Assembly (NCBI GenBank): GCA_963693085.1
Contig: OY856409.1
Span: forward strand, 1,621,411,211-1,621,475,210
DNA length: 64,000 nucleotides
Origin: Alisma plantago-aquatica
Lineage: Eukaryota > Streptophyta > Magnoliopsida > Alismatales > Alismataceae
Direction: 5' to 3'
Each line of letters begins with the position of its first letter. The stretch's first letter is position 1. Below are positions 34,640 through 47,700 of this stretch, piece by piece. Both the position numbers and the translations under genes were made by a program. The notes beneath the pieces were generated by a model, which was not told the origin of the DNA, searched no databases, and saw nothing but the letters and a program-made list of their open reading frames with translations.

Positions 34640-36059
34640 GAAATTTGTAGGGGTTGAGGCCATGCCGTCTTACACTACTAGAACATGGATTCTATGTTGT
34701 TGAACTAGGTGATGCTTATCCAAATCTTCCAGGTGACATGATTGATGGTGTTCCAATGCCCGCTAATGTAGTTCATGTGTCTATCATGCTTGTCTAGGAC
34801 ACTTGGGAATAGACACCAATGCCACATAGTCACCCCGAGCATGCGACGACAGGTGATGCAGAAGTCGACATGGTTGTGTGGTCCAAAGAGAGGGTTATAT
34901 ATGCCAATGTATGCTAAATTTTCATTGCATTTGTATTTGTGATTCTTTTCTACTTGTGTATATAATTGGCAGTTGATATGAGAATGTATGTTGCTTGCAA
35001 CACCTAAGAAAACCCCAACAACTTGTCCTCCATTTCCTCCTCTAGATATTCAATTACTTGCTTGGATCTCAAAGAACATAATTGAATCACTAGGTCCTAA
35101 GTGAAGGGGGTTGACACTATGAATAAGTGACATAGAAGAAGGGTCAACTATGATGATCCATATTAAGGAGGATGTTGCAGGTCAAGCTCATGACACTAGT
35201 GTATTCTTGATAGATATTTTGGAGTTGTTTGTTTATGCTTGGTTGAATACAATTGTAATATATGGTGAGATCTTGTGACTAAATACCTTGTTCTATATAT
35301 ATGAAAATATATGTTGATATATTTTCTTCTATAGTAATGCATACATATATGTTTTGTAGCTACTTATATAGGATGTGTGGACAATTTTCACCAACCAATG
35401 TGGTATTTCTAGTTCTATCATTGATTAGTCAGATAAATAAAGACCCAAAATATGTTAATGATTATTTTTTTAGCACATTCAAATATATGGATAATGCAAG
35501 AAAGAGTGTGATTATAGCTCCATTCAATGTTGGATAAATTTTAGGAACTTTTCTTATAATTTTGACTTATGAATTACATTTCATTATGGATTTTGAGTTT
35601 TTGTTTGTTTGCCTTCTTTTCACTCAGTATTAATCATTTGAAGTTGTTGGTAGTTGTCCCCAAGATGCTAACTATGCACTATCTACATCCTTTGATTGAC
35701 AAAGTAGATAGAGGGGGACACATAATAAAAAAGGCATTCTTTGTGTGAGTCAAATTTCATATCTGTAAAAATATATTAATGTATCCATCATTACATGACT
35801 ATTTACTAATTCAAATAAATGTTTTACTTTAACTTATAGGAGTATAAAAGAATTAAAAAAAGGTAAGAGGAAAGGTGGAAAAAAATTATTATGTTGGAAG
35901 AATTTTGAGGTAGGTTTTTTCTCCAATGTATATATATGGCAATTGTTCTTACATCTGTTTATTAACATTTCACATAACTATAAATTTTTGGTTCCCTATT
36001 GATGTGGATATTATCACACATTATAATAGTGGGGGTGAAATTCCTAGAGTTTACCTACA
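34640..36059 (+). pseudogene. Transposon ORF with Ulp1-like protease region, 5' part
   Basis: The strand reads ELGDAYPNLPGDMIDGVPMP...VVHVSI and VVWSKERVIY (34690-34910). This resembles the region that precedes the Ulp1 (C48) protease in CACTA-type transposon proteins. Then YLYRMCGQFSPTNVV and KSVIIAPFNVG (35360-35535) follow. After an intron-like gap ending TTTCACTCAG, the frame gives NHLKLLVVVPKMLTMHYLHPL (35628-35690). This fits the protease pattern (I)(L/I)PFN..HW.LLVV.PK...V.YLDPL. The catalytic His is present; the Asp is His here. A Copia insertion cuts the gene at 36064. It has stops and is dead. CACTA is my best guess; Ulp1-bearing MULE elements are the alternative. Confidence 0.45.
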
Positions 36060-36064
36060 CTATG

Positions 36065-37471
36065 TGTTGGCTAAATTGGACATTATTATAAATCCCTTTG
36101 TTTTGATGATGACAAACATTTCATTATTGTGGAATTAACTTGTTATTTGAGTGTTTCAGGGACACGAATAAAAGGTGGTGGATAGCAAAGATTTGGAAGA
36201 TCCTTATGCTCAAAATTGCTTTATTTCCATGATTTTAATCAATATAAAAATTTGTACAAGTATATAATGTACAAGTACTTAGATATCATGTAAATAAAGC
36301 ATTTAGATCTTCCCTATCCACACACAACACTTAGATAGGTCATCTCCTAAGTTAGCGTCACAATTACACATTGATACACACATTCGGTAAATGAATACAT
36401 TGAATTAGGGATATTCTCGGTCGACAAAAACTTCGACCGAGATACTCTCGGTCGACAAAGTCCTCGACTGAGAATAGACCCTCCTAGCCATTAGACTGAG
36501 TTAGAAAAGTGGTTGGAAGTTGGAATCAAACATTACAACATATTGACTCAGAATCCCACTCAGTTGACAAATTCCTCAACTGAGAGACTCTCGGTCGACA
36601 AACTTCTCGATCGAGAAAGGTTCTGGACTGCATTTTTCAGCATTAAACAACTAGTCATTGCAATGTAATTAGTGGACACATAATGGCTAGTTGAGCACTA
36701 AGAACACCCTAGAAGATGTCTAGAATGTCCCCAAGCATTAGCAAACTACTCATATAAATAGGACAAGCTATAGGACACCCAAAGCATCACTTGTGCATAC
36801 AATTACACTTGAGAATCATTCTTTGTGAGCAACAAGCTTGAGCTGCACTTGCAATCTGTTCTACATTAGCATCCTATATCTTAGTATCTCCTAGACACCA
36901 CACTATAATGTTCATCCATAGTGGATAGGAGATCAATACACTTGATATAGGATCATAGCATTGTACTAAATTGGTAACATTGTTCTTTCTTCCAATCTTG
37001 TTCCTTCTATAATATTTTGTTATCCTTTGCTACTCCTTGGTTGGAGGCTATGGAAAGGAGGTTTTTGGAGGTTATTTAGGTGGTGAAGGTAGCTCGGCAG
37101 ACTTTGGACTAATTCTAGAAGGTCTCATCGGGAAGCTACTTCAAGGAGAAATGCTACTTCAAGGGGGAGCTTGAAGTTACTTCAAGTGAAGGCTGCTTCA
37201 AGGTTGGTGAGATGACTTCGGGGTGAAGGCTGTCCAAAGGGTGTTGAAGGTGTTTGTAATTTTATGTAACATCCTTGTGAGGTAATAAAATTCAAATACT
37301 TTCAAAATCTCGGTTGGGAACAACCGGGTAGTGGACTGACTCCCTTAGTGTTTGCTAAGGGTGGAACCACTCTAAATGTCGTGTCTACTTCTCCAATATT
37401 TTTTTGGTTTCGTGGTTGAATTATTTTAAAATCATCATAAAACCCTATTAACCCCCATATAGTGTTTTTCA
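36065..37471 (+). mobile_element. Left LTR of the gag-only Copia element
   Basis: TATAAATAGGAC (from 36753) is the likely TATA box. Paired TCGGTCGA/TCGACCGA words lie upstream of it at about 36415-36615. The LTR is over 90% like the right LTR by eye, with scattered substitutions and short indels. Confidence 0.9.
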
Positions 37472-37473
37472 AT

Positions 37474-37485
37474 TGGTATTAGAGT
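37474..37485 (+). other. Primer-binding site of the gag-only Copia element
   Basis: TTGGTATTAGAG lies three bases after the left LTR. It is close to the usual TGGTATCAGAGC (C to T at one position) and matches initiator methionine tRNA. Confidence 0.75.
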
Positions 37486-37520
37486 AGGCTTCAAGGAGCT
37501 CCAATCGAGTCTTGAATAAA

Positions 37521-39235
37521 ATGGGTGATGGGGTACTAAACAACCTCAACTTGGAAGGAACACTTGTAGCTCGGCCTACACCATTTGATGGCACCAATTA
37601 CAACTACTAGAAGAGGAGGATGCAATTATACTTTCAAGGGATACGCTGAGATCTATGGAGAATGGTCTCAAATGCCTACACCCTTCCTCAAACGGAGTAT
37701 GCTATATGGGATGCTAATATGGTAAAGCTAGCCCAATTAAATGTAAAAGATGTAAGTATCCTTTATTGTTCAATCTCTGTAGGTGAGCTTAATAGAATAT
37801 CAAATTGTGAAACTGCATAGGAAATATGACATAGACTCTCTATTACTTATGAAGGAACTGTTCAAGTAAAGAATTCCAAAATTGATATGCTTAAACAAAA
37901 GTCTGAACAGTTTCGTATGGAACCAAATGATTCTATTAGTGAAATGTATGCAAAGTTTTCTACTATTGTTAATGGTTTGAATGCCTTAGGCAAATCAATT
38001 AGTGAAGAGGATCAAGTGTCAAAAACTCTTAGGTCTCTTCCTCCCAAGTACAAGTCTAAAGTGACGACAATTGAAGAAGCCAATGACCTCACCCGGCTAA
38101 GGATGGAACAACTCATTGGCAACTTAGAAGCACATGAGGCAACCTAGGAAGAAGAAGAAAGATTGGCGGGTGAACACAAGAAGGAGAAAAGGAATGACAT
38201 TGCATTCAAAGCATCAACCAAGATTAGTCATGACACAAGTGAAGATGATAGCGAAGAAGAAACTCTCATTGTAAATGGTAAGCAATATAGAAGTTTTAAA
38301 ACTAACAAAACTTCTAGTGTTTCTTCTTCCAGGTGCTTTGAACGTGGTAAAAAGGGACACTTAAAAGGTAATTGCCCCAAACTTTAGAAGGGAAAGAAAT
38401 CATCTCACAAGAAGAAAGAAAAAGCCTACAAAGCTGCATGGGATGATTCAAGTGATGATAGTGAAGATGGAGAAAAAGAAGTAGAGTGCCTTATTGCTAC
38501 AACAAATGAAGATGAAGAAGAGGTAAGCCTTTTTTATTTATCTAAAGAAGATTTAGTTGCTAGCATTGAGGAATTACATGATAAATATATTGATTGTAAA
38601 AGGAAACTAAAAAGAGTTACTAAAACTAATGAGGATTTTTATGCACAATTAGATGATCTTGCTTCTGAAAAGGAAAGTATTATTTCTAAAAATTCTTCCT
38701 TGAAATCATCTGTTAATGATTGCAATACAAAATTGCTTACTCTTGAGACAAATCATAATTTGCTTTGTCAAGAAAAGGTTGAATTGCTTGCAAAATTGAA
38801 TGATCTTCAATCACAAACTATCTTGTGTACTCATCTAGATTATGATGCTGTTAAAGAAAGAGATACTTTATCACCTGATCTAGATCAAGAAAAGTTAGAT
38901 ATCAAAAAGAAAATGAATGAGATTGCTAAATTATAAAGAGAAATTAGTAGCTTGAGAAACAATGATGTTCTTGATAAGATTCTAAAAAATTCTTCTAGTT
39001 ATAATGGAAAGAGAGGTTTAGGATATGTTCCAAAAAAAGAAATCCTATCAACCTAAACCGAGAAGAACACAAGCACCCAAGACCAAGATCATGTATGTAC
39101 CCAATAACAATTCAAAAAAATGAAATTGATTCTATTTGTTGTCACTATTGCTTGCGTCTTGGACATTACTCTTTTTCATGCCCATACAAGAAAAGGGATG
39201 TTGAATTAGTTTGTGTCCCAAGACCTCAAACATAG
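37521..39235 (+). pseudogene. SIRE-like Copia gag
   Basis: The frame starts ATGGGTGATGG just after the primer site. It has PFDGTNYNY-stop-KRRMQL (37590), the capsid-like IDMLKQKSEQFRM...SISEMYAKF (37887-38147), a lysine-rich stretch, and zinc knuckle CFERGKKGHLKGNC (38334-38375). A long coiled-coil-like region follows (38530-38990). A second knuckle, CHYCLRLGHYSFSC, lies at 39140-39181. In the first knuckle the second Cys is Arg, so it cannot bind zinc normally. Several stops sit where Trp or Lys is expected. The frame ends at 39235 with no pol behind it. Confidence 0.8.
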
Positions 39236-41126
39236 AAAATTTGAATATGATTAAGTTTACATTTGACCTAAAACTTCATTTGAATATCTTAATGTCTCAT
39301 CTCAACTAAATAGACTGGTACTTTATCTTATTGCAATAACTCAAGTTTAAAACTAACATAAATAGATTACTGAAAAATAGTACAGAAACAATCTCGGTCG
39401 ACAAAATCTTCGACTGAGACAGTGTCATTCGAGAAAATTATCGACCGAATGTTTCTGTCTCTAACTTGTAGAAATCTGGAAAAATAGTAACCACGCCGAT
39501 CGAAAACTACTTCGACCGAGATAAATTTGATCAAACATTTATTGGACCGAATTTTAACTGATAAAATTGGAGATACAACAACCTTCTCAGTCGAAAAGAA
39601 TGTCGACCGAAAAGAAGTCAGTCGAGAAAGAGTTTGACCAAATAAGGTTCTGGAAAACCTATTTAACTGGTTCAGTTTGCTATAAACTTGCTATAAATTT
39701 GGTATAAATGAAAATTGAATGGAAATTATGAATGAATCATAAATCTTGGAGACAACTCTCAAATCACATATTGATAATTTGATCTATATGTTGATTCTTA
39801 CTATCCTTATGAAACATGTTGTAAATTTACTAATTATGTGATAAAAAACTATATGGAAATAGAAACCGGAAATGTTTTCTTAAAATCAATGCACACATTA
39901 AATTGCTATTTCTCTTGAAATGATTAAGCATGTTCATTTACATGGTTTTTCTTAAATTTGAACATTGATGAACTATGATTGATCATGAAAAAAATATTGC
40001 TTTGATAAATCTTCCTTAAAAGGTATGATTCTCTACATTGTGTATCTTAGAACTGAAAAATGTGATGATTTGAGTAAGTTTAATCAAGAAAATCATGGAT
40101 TTGCTTCTCATGAGATTATTTTGATTCATCTCCTACATGGTTTGGATTAAAACTGAAAATTATGAACCTTGTTGATTTAATTAAGAAAATTAGTATTTTA
40201 TCATAATCCACATGGTTTGTCCTAAGTATTCCTTGGTTTATCTATATAGAAATCATGTGTCTCAAAATTTGCTTTTAAATGATCAGGATCATTGTATTTC
40301 ATCTATTATGGATATGCCTTTACTGTTTCATCATGATCATTGTGTTTCATCTTTTACTTGGTTTGCCTAAAATAATCTTTGATCTATATATATATAAACC
40401 ATGAATGGATATTGTTTTCAAAATGATCATAGTGATTCAACTCATTACACATAAAGATGATGTTATCATTGAAAATGCCATTTTTGCATTAAGGTAAATC
40501 TCTATGGCACAAATGCATCTTGACATATTAGTTAAATGATTATCTTGTGCTTAGCTTATGGAAAATGATACCATCCTTGTTTTACATGAATACTTTTTAT
40601 ATGATACTCTATAAGATATGTTTCAAATATTTAATCAAGTGGATCATTGTGAATGCTTAAACTAGAAATATGTAGAAATTGCCTCTCGGTAGAAATAAAA
40701 ATCAACCAAGGGGCGCCCAGGTCGAAGTCAAGGTCGACCTAAAATAAGCTTGACAAAATACTTAATTGTAAATCATTTCCTTGCACTCAATCTTAGTATA
40801 TTGAAAACAAGATTTTCATGCATAGCTCTCATAAAAGGTTAACTTATTATGATCTAATGCTTATTATGACCTTAGAATCCTTAAATTATCTTGATTATAA
40901 GATTAAGGGGGAGCTCACAAAAACTATCTTGACTATAAGGTTAAGAAGGAGCTCACAAAAATTCGTAAACATTATGATAAATTTTGATCAAATCAAACTT
41001 TAAAAACTTGCTATGACCTTAGGATTATTAAATTATCTTGATCTAAAATGGACTCTCTATATCAATATGGGCTTAACATCCCTCATTATTGATTAGAGAT
41101 ATATTTCTTGATCCTACTATGCCGTA
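39236..41126. other. Non-coding interior of the gag-only Copia element
   Basis: This occupies the place where pol should be. It has no pol motif on either strand. It contains a TCGGTCGA/TCGACCGA island at 39390-39650 and a weaker one at 40690-40745. The rest is AT-rich sequence without recognisable structure. Confidence 0.5.
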
Positions 41127-41430
41127 AAGAAAATCTCATATCATTTTCATGGCTTAACATCCCTTGTAAAATGGATGGGAAATCAATATATGTATCCATC
41201 ATGAGCCTAAATGGATCTCATATCATTTTTAGGGCTTAACATCCCTTGTAAAATGGATGAAAAATCAATATATGTATCCATCATGAGCCTAAATGGATAT
41301 CATATCATTTTCAGGGCTTAACATCCCTTATAAAATGGATGAGGAATCAAAACACATATGCCTTGAATCTAAAAGGATCTCATATCATTTCAAGGCTTAA
41401 CATCCTTTGCAAATGATTGAGAAATAAATT
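41127..41430. repeat. Tandem repeat, about 81-bp unit, 3.6 copies
   Basis: Units begin ATCTCATATCATTTTCAGGG and carry CTTAACATCCCTTGTAAAAT, then TGTATCCATCATGAGCCTAA. Three units are nearly identical and the fourth is shorter and more diverged. A related single copy of GGCTTAACATCCCT lies at about 41070. The array is inside the Copia element, upstream of its polypurine tract. Confidence 0.85.
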
Positions 41431-41754
41431 GTGGCTAAATTTCACATAAAAAATTTTAAGTGGTTTGCATTTAACCCCTTGCTTTTAAAACTGAATATCT
41501 CATTAAGGGGGAGCATCAAAGCATAAAATTAAGGGGGAATAATAAAAGTCTTGGTTATATTGGCTATCATTTTGAAATGACAAAGGGGGAGAGACAATAT
41601 AAATAAAATGAAAAGAGTTTCATAACCTCTTGGTTTTAAAAATGATATTGTTTGAACAAGAGAATACATGAAAAGGAAATGCAAAGGAAATTTCAGGTAT
41701 GAAACTCATATGATTTACATTACTTTGATTTATATTGGAAATGTTTGCCATATT

Positions 41755-41769
41755 AAAAAAGGGGGAGAT
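41755..41769 (+). other. Polypurine tract of the gag-only Copia element
   Basis: AAAAAAGGGGGAGAT lies directly before the right LTR start TGTTGGC. Confidence 0.85.
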
Positions 41770-43175
41770 TGTTGGCTAAATTGGACATTATTATAAATCC
41801 CTTTGTTTTGATGATGACAAACATTTCATTATTGTGGAATTAACTTTCTATTTGAGTGTTTCAGGGACAAGCATAAAAGGTGGTGGATAGCAAAGATTTG
41901 GAAGATCCTTATTCTCAAAATTGCTTTATTTTCATGATTGTAATTAATGTAAAAACTTGTACAAGTATATAATGTACAAGTACTAACATATCAAGTAAAT
42001 CAAGCAGTTAGATCTTCCCTATCCACACACAACACTTAGATAGGTCATCTCCTAAGTTAGTGTCACCATTACACATTGATACACACACTCAGTAAATGAA
42101 TACATTGAATCAGGGATATTCTCAGTCGACAAAAACTTCGACCGAGACACTCTCGGTCGACAAAGTCTTCAACTGAGAATAGATCCTCCTAGCTGTTAGA
42201 CTGAGTTAGAAAAGTGGTTGGGATTTGGAATCAAACGTTACAATATATTGACTCAGACTCCCACTCGGTCGACAAATTCCGCGACCGAGAGACTCTCGAT
42301 CGACAAATTTCTCGACTGAGAAAGGTTTTGGACTGCACTTTTCATCATTAAATAACTAGTCGTTGTAATGTAATTAGTGGACACATAACGACTAGTTGAG
42401 CACTAAGAACACCCTAGAGGTGTCTAGAACATCCCCAAGAATTAGCAAACTACTCCTATAAATAGGACAAGCTATAGGACACCCAAAGCATCACTTGTGC
42501 ATACAATTACTCTTGAGAATCATTCTTTGTGAGCAACAAGCTTGAGCTACACTTGCAATCTGTTCTACATTAGCATCATATAGCTTAGTATCTCCTAGAC
42601 ACCATACTACCACATTCATCCATAGTGGATAGGAGATCAATACGCTTAATATAGGATCAAAGCACTGTACTAAATTGGTAACATTGTTCTTTCTTCCAAT
42701 CTTGTTCCTTTTATTGTATTTTGTTCTCCTTTGCTACTCCTAGGTTGGAGGCTGTGGAAAGGAGGTTGTTGGAGCGTCTTCAGGTGGTGAAGGTAGCTCA
42801 GAGGACTTTGGACTACTTCTAGAAGGTCTCAATGGGAAGCTACTTCAAGGAGGAAGGCTAATTCAAGGGGGAGCTTGAAGTTACTTCAAGTGAAGGATGC
42901 TTCAAGGTTGGTGAGATGACTTCAGGGTGAAGGCTGTCCAAAGGGTGGTGAAGTTGTTTGTAATTTTATGTAACATCCTTGCGAGGTAATAAAATTCAAA
43001 TACTTTCAAAATCCCAATTGGGAACAATCGGGTAGTGGACTGACTCCCTTAGTGTTTGCTAAGCGTGGAACCACTCTAAACACCATGTCTACTTCTCCAA
43101 TATTTTTGTGGTTGCTTGGTTGAATTATTTTAAAATCATCATAAAACCCTATTCACCCCCCTCTAGTGTTTTTCA
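41770..43175 (+). mobile_element. Right LTR of the gag-only Copia element
   Basis: This pairs with the left LTR. Its TATA box TATAAATAG lies at 42457-42465, and TCGGTCGA/TCGACCGA words at about 42118-42320. It is followed by the target duplication CTATG. Confidence 0.9.
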
Positions 43176-43180
43176 CTATG

Positions 43181-43330
43181 TGCAACAATCACTACCCATA
43201 GGTGGACAAATCTTATTGCAGTATAGTTTTGGATCAAACCCAAAGGATAACATTTTTAATTTTTTCATCAAAGTAAGTTATGAAGAACTAGTATTAAACA
43301 CAAGATTGAGTTGGTTTGATTAACTAAGGT
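43181..43330 (+). pseudogene. Transposon ORF with Ulp1-like region, 3' part
   Basis: Removing the Copia element and one CTATG joins this to the frame that ends at 36059. It reads VQQSLPIGGQILLQYSF. This could be the Ulp1 CPQQ..GSNLCGYY region, with QQ kept and the catalytic Cys replaced by Leu. Alignment here is weak. The frame ends at 43323. Confidence 0.3.
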
Positions 43331-43780
43331 TGTAAGAATGAAATGACATAGATCAAGGTTCTAGTTATCAATACATGGAAACACAAGGGTGGAAGTGGAT
43401 TTCACAACCACTACTTGAATCTGCTCATTTATTCAAATATAAACCTATATGAAGAGATGATTGGAGTTGTGTAAGTTTCCCCTTTTGGCATTAGAAATTT
43501 TCATGATTGGATATCCTCATAAGTTATATGTCTCATTAGTTATAGATCATGTATCCACTATTCCAATGATTAACCATAAGAAGTTCTCTTATGCATCAAA
43601 CAAAGCTAATCGACATTCAAATTTTAAATGTTGAAGTTCTTGCGACATGAGATTATTATAAATCATGAAAAGAGGGAGATAAATCTACAAGACATGCAAC
43701 AAACACTTAACAATAAATTAAATGAGTTCATATAAGATATTATCACCATGATTTATTTGTAAGAAGTGGGCAGGGGAGCT
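43331..43780. other. Unassigned AT-rich DNA
   Basis: This may be the decayed remainder of the transposon with the Ulp1-like ORF. No motif or boundary could be placed. Confidence 0.35.
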
Positions 43781-44704
43781 AGTCGCCACACCCCAATGAA
43801 AAGACTACTCCCTCGACATGGTGAAGTTAATATCACTGGTAGAGGAAAAGGATACAATCATGGTCATGACTATAGAAGAAGTAGCTTGATGTGGTGCAAT
43901 GACAAACTTCCTTCCTTCTCTCTCTTCTAGGTACCAACCCTGACTTGCAGCTGGTGTTAGTGAATGGACAATAACTCGATGAAGAGGTCAATAACCCTAG
44001 AGGATGGTATATCTTTTGGTGAAGAGTTCGATGGATCCATGAAGGATAAGGATGATTTATGGTTCTAAACTTAGGAGTTCTATGAGTTCTATTCACATCG
44101 ACGTCGTTTGTTTTAGATATGACCAAGCCGATCAAACTAGAAATGACTAGGAGTTGTAGTACTTTCACCCTTTGAGCAATGTTAAGCCCAAAAGAGAGTT
44201 TATGTGGTTGTTTGATGGGTATTTATAGACCTCTGTATCTATGTGTTAGTGGTTGTATGTGCACCACATGGACAGATGAGATCAATTGCTTTGTGGCTAA
44301 GCAAACTAGATAGAGGTCAATGGGGTAGATGAATGGTGGACGAGGTCAATGGTCTTGAATGATTGATATGAAGGGATGACAATCTCTGACTATCGATCTA
44401 GAGTGTCAACCTGGTGGATGTCAACTTGGAAGCTCGATAGGTTAGGGGCTTGATCTTGATCATTAACTATTAATTAATTTTTCGGGCTATCAATGTTTTG
44501 GGCCATAAATCTTGGATGTTTATGGTCATTTAGTGAGCGTTTGGTGAAGTTTGATCAATCTGGTCATCGATGGAATGTTGATCAATATAAAGGTGCCAAT
44601 TTTGGAGCATGATGGCTTTGAAAATCATGGTCTTAAACAAATTGATTGATCAATTTGCCTTCTGAAAGTGCTCAAAATCCATTTCGGTCTTAGGCGCTTC
44701 CACA
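43781..44704 (-). mobile_element. Possible LTR fragment
   Basis: On the minus strand a GATGGGGAG purine run is followed by TGTGGAAGCGCC at about 44703, like a polypurine tract and LTR start. Farther in, TATAAATACCC at about 44218-44230 is a TATA box on the same strand. The left end could not be fixed. The 111-codon minus-strand frame at 43833-44168 lies downstream of that TATA box and has no domain; it is probably leader sequence. Confidence 0.35.
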
Positions 44705-47700
44705 CTCCCCATCAGAGGCATTCTTTCTATAGAGTGACAAAGAATCAAAACCTATAAGAGAGTAAGAAAAGTATCGAATTCCTACAAGTTATCAAAACAA
44801 AGCTATTTTAATGAAGAATAAGACATTTGGATGCTACACTGGACTAAAAATGCCATTGAAACTAGGATGAATATGCATTCATCACCCATACAAGATAATA
44901 ATTGGGCATGCAAATATTATACAATGTGACATATGAACCAAAATCAGATAGGTGACACTAGAAATGCATCATATACAAAAGGTAATCTATATAGTCTTGA
45001 TCATCATAATTAAATAGTCTCATTTGATAATATGAAAAATCAAATCAAACACTTGAATTATGTCATTCTCTTTGTAGCCATTTGATACCATAGAGCCCTA
45101 TATAAATGAATAACTAGATGAGATACGATAAAAGTGGGCACACTCCTTCATTAAGGAAGTCAACTTTGAATGTGATTGGGATAAAATATGAGTTTTCTAA
45201 ATATTAATGTCATTATTTCTATATACATGTGATGGTTATGACTTTTTGTAACTTTAAATTTGATGCAAGTTAATTATTTGTACATATGTGAATGATGTGC
45301 GTATGTATACCTATGTGTGAATGAACTTGAGGATGAATGACTACAATGAGACTTGTGTTTGACATGTAACGAAAATGGAATTGCATGCATATATTCTAAA
45401 TTGTGTATGTATAGGAGAACAAAATTAAGTATTGAAGAAAATAGAATTGGAAAATGGAAATGTATGTGGGTGGATGAATTCTGTGTATGTATTTTTTATT
45501 GTAGGTTTTGCAGGTGTGCTGGCCTTGTGTTAAGTTGAACATAGGATGGAACCTATAGTTCTAGAGAACTACATGTTCTACATCCTGCTGAACAACTGCA
45601 CAACATGTCTATAGACCTGCTATAAAAAATATACATGTGGCATTAATTATTATATAAAAATAAACGTTGTAGATATGCATTATTGGTTTTATCACTAAAA
45701 CTAAAAATACATATATCATTATTAGTTAAACTTTGATCTGATAATGAAGTACAACAGTGGTTTTGGTGATAAAACTTATGATGTTGTAGATGTGCTTCTT
45801 TCATTTTATCATCAAAATCATCGACACATCGACCATTTATTAATAAAATAGGAGTGCCACCCAACACTACCGTGCTATCCAGCCTACAACATGATTGTGT
45901 TGTCCAGGACAACCGTGCTTTCAAGTTGTCATATCACTCTGCATCATAAGTTGTTCATACTAAAACGAATGACATAGTAACATTATAGTGTTAGTGCATT
46001 TGTGTGGAACCGCCAACATAGAGTGATTCTACAACATTGATATCACTCTGAGTCATTGATTGAGTCATCAATTCTATTTCTGTAGCAACCAACTTGACTC
46101 TATATCATGGGTTTTTCTATTCCCTAGAAACCAACACAAAAAGTCCTTAGTTGTATTGTCACATACTTAGGGTACACAATTGATGTTATATGTCTACTTT
46201 AACTGACTCTATAGGTGGTATTTGTACTAGGGTTCTCCCCATGTTGCTATTCTCAAGAATGATACTATGAGTCTTTCTAGGATCTTTTTTTATATTTGTT
46301 GGCCACATATCTTCCTCCACCCATATATCTCTCTTCTATATTCTCCAAGTTTCATCCTCTTGGGACCATAGTGCCGACTCCACATGTAAACTCTCATGGG
46401 ATTCTCTAACACCTTTCCATCGCCATGATCGTTAGTGGCCATGAAACTACAAACGACATTGTATTGGTGTTTGGATTGTAAATACAAAAATGAACAATTT
46501 ACAATGTATGCACATTACTCGGTGATCTTCAGAAAGACAAGTGTGGTCTGAATCTACACACAAAATTGTGAGATATAAAAATAATTCTTGGTCCTATTAT
46601 AATCTTCTCCATTTTGTAACCCCTTCTTCCAATCTTATTTATATTTCTCTCCTAAGTGGGGTCTCCCTTCTACGTTTGGGATTTTCAACATCCAAGATCA
46701 TTGTTGTCCCTATCATAGTCAGACTTGGCACTTTAATTTCTTCTTTGATTCCCACATCCCTTCCTTAGTAAGGAGATCGATGATTCCTTCCCTTTTATTT
46801 ACTTACACATCCAACAGCTAGGCCTCTAGACACTCTTCTCCTTTAAAGATTGTGTTAATTGAAAATAGAGTCTTATTGATATTTGGACTTCTCTTACCCG
46901 TACCTACTCTACAAGGAAATAGTGATGTTAATTCTTTTCTTCCAATATTTTTTTAATAAATTTAGTTGGTTCTAATTACAATGGATCAGACGACCCCATA
47001 ATCACCATTAACCATTTTTACATTTACTTGGGCATCATTCATCTAGATTCAATATAATAACACCAAAACAAAGGGTCTTTTAGAAACAATTTTCTTTTTC
47101 GATTGTCTCAAAGCTACACATCATATTATATTGACAAAAAAGTTATATAAATTTCTTGTCATCCTTAAATAGTAGTATACAACATCTCAAAATGTTGTTT
47201 TTTTATATGAGTATTGATGAAATTCCTAACTACACATAACTTAGTAAATGGATTTGTGTTGATCCAATTACATAAATCCTCAAATTGATTGAAAAAATTA
47301 ATTTCAATCTTCACCAAATTTTAGATATTCTCTATTAACATCTTAAAAAAATTAGAAGATTGTCATTATTATACAATATATCTTTAAGCCCCGAAACCAA
47401 TCAAACTACAAAAACATTCCTCTTCCCCATGTCATTTTTATTGGAAACATTCTATTGCATAAGATAGTAAATTTATATATCCACATGCAAGATTCGACTT
47501 ATACTAAAAAATGAGCTCAAATTCATGTGAAAGTGTCCATACTTCGGTCCATATGTCTCAATCTCTACATATATAGGTTTCATTAATATCATTATGTTAG
47601 ACTCAGATAGTTTTTGAAAATTAGCAGCATGACAAAAGGACATTGGGTAAAGAAGAATAGAAGAAGAAAGAAACATAAATGAGTAAATATTCTCCCTAAA

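Larger units (their letters stand above)
36065..43175 (+). mobile_element. Complete SIRE-like Copia element, gag only (non-autonomous)
   Basis: LTRs of 1407 bp (36065-37471) and 1406 bp (41770-43175) start TGTTGGCTAAATTGG and end GTGTTTTTCA. The 5-bp target duplication CTATG flanks both ends (36060-36064 and 43176-43180). A primer-binding site follows the left LTR and a polypurine tract precedes the right one. The 4.3-kb interior has a decayed gag but no protease, integrase, reverse transcriptase or RNase H. It must have moved with enzymes from a related element. Confidence 0.9.

Noticed and set aside
41127..41430. CRISPR-like regular array
   Set aside because: The units are contiguous 81-bp tandem repeats without distinct spacers, inside a plant retrotransposon.
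43833..44168. 111-codon minus-strand frame with a hydrophobic start
   Set aside because: The start resembles a signal peptide, but the rest has low complexity and no domain. It lies downstream of an LTR-like TATA box. Not enough for a gene call.
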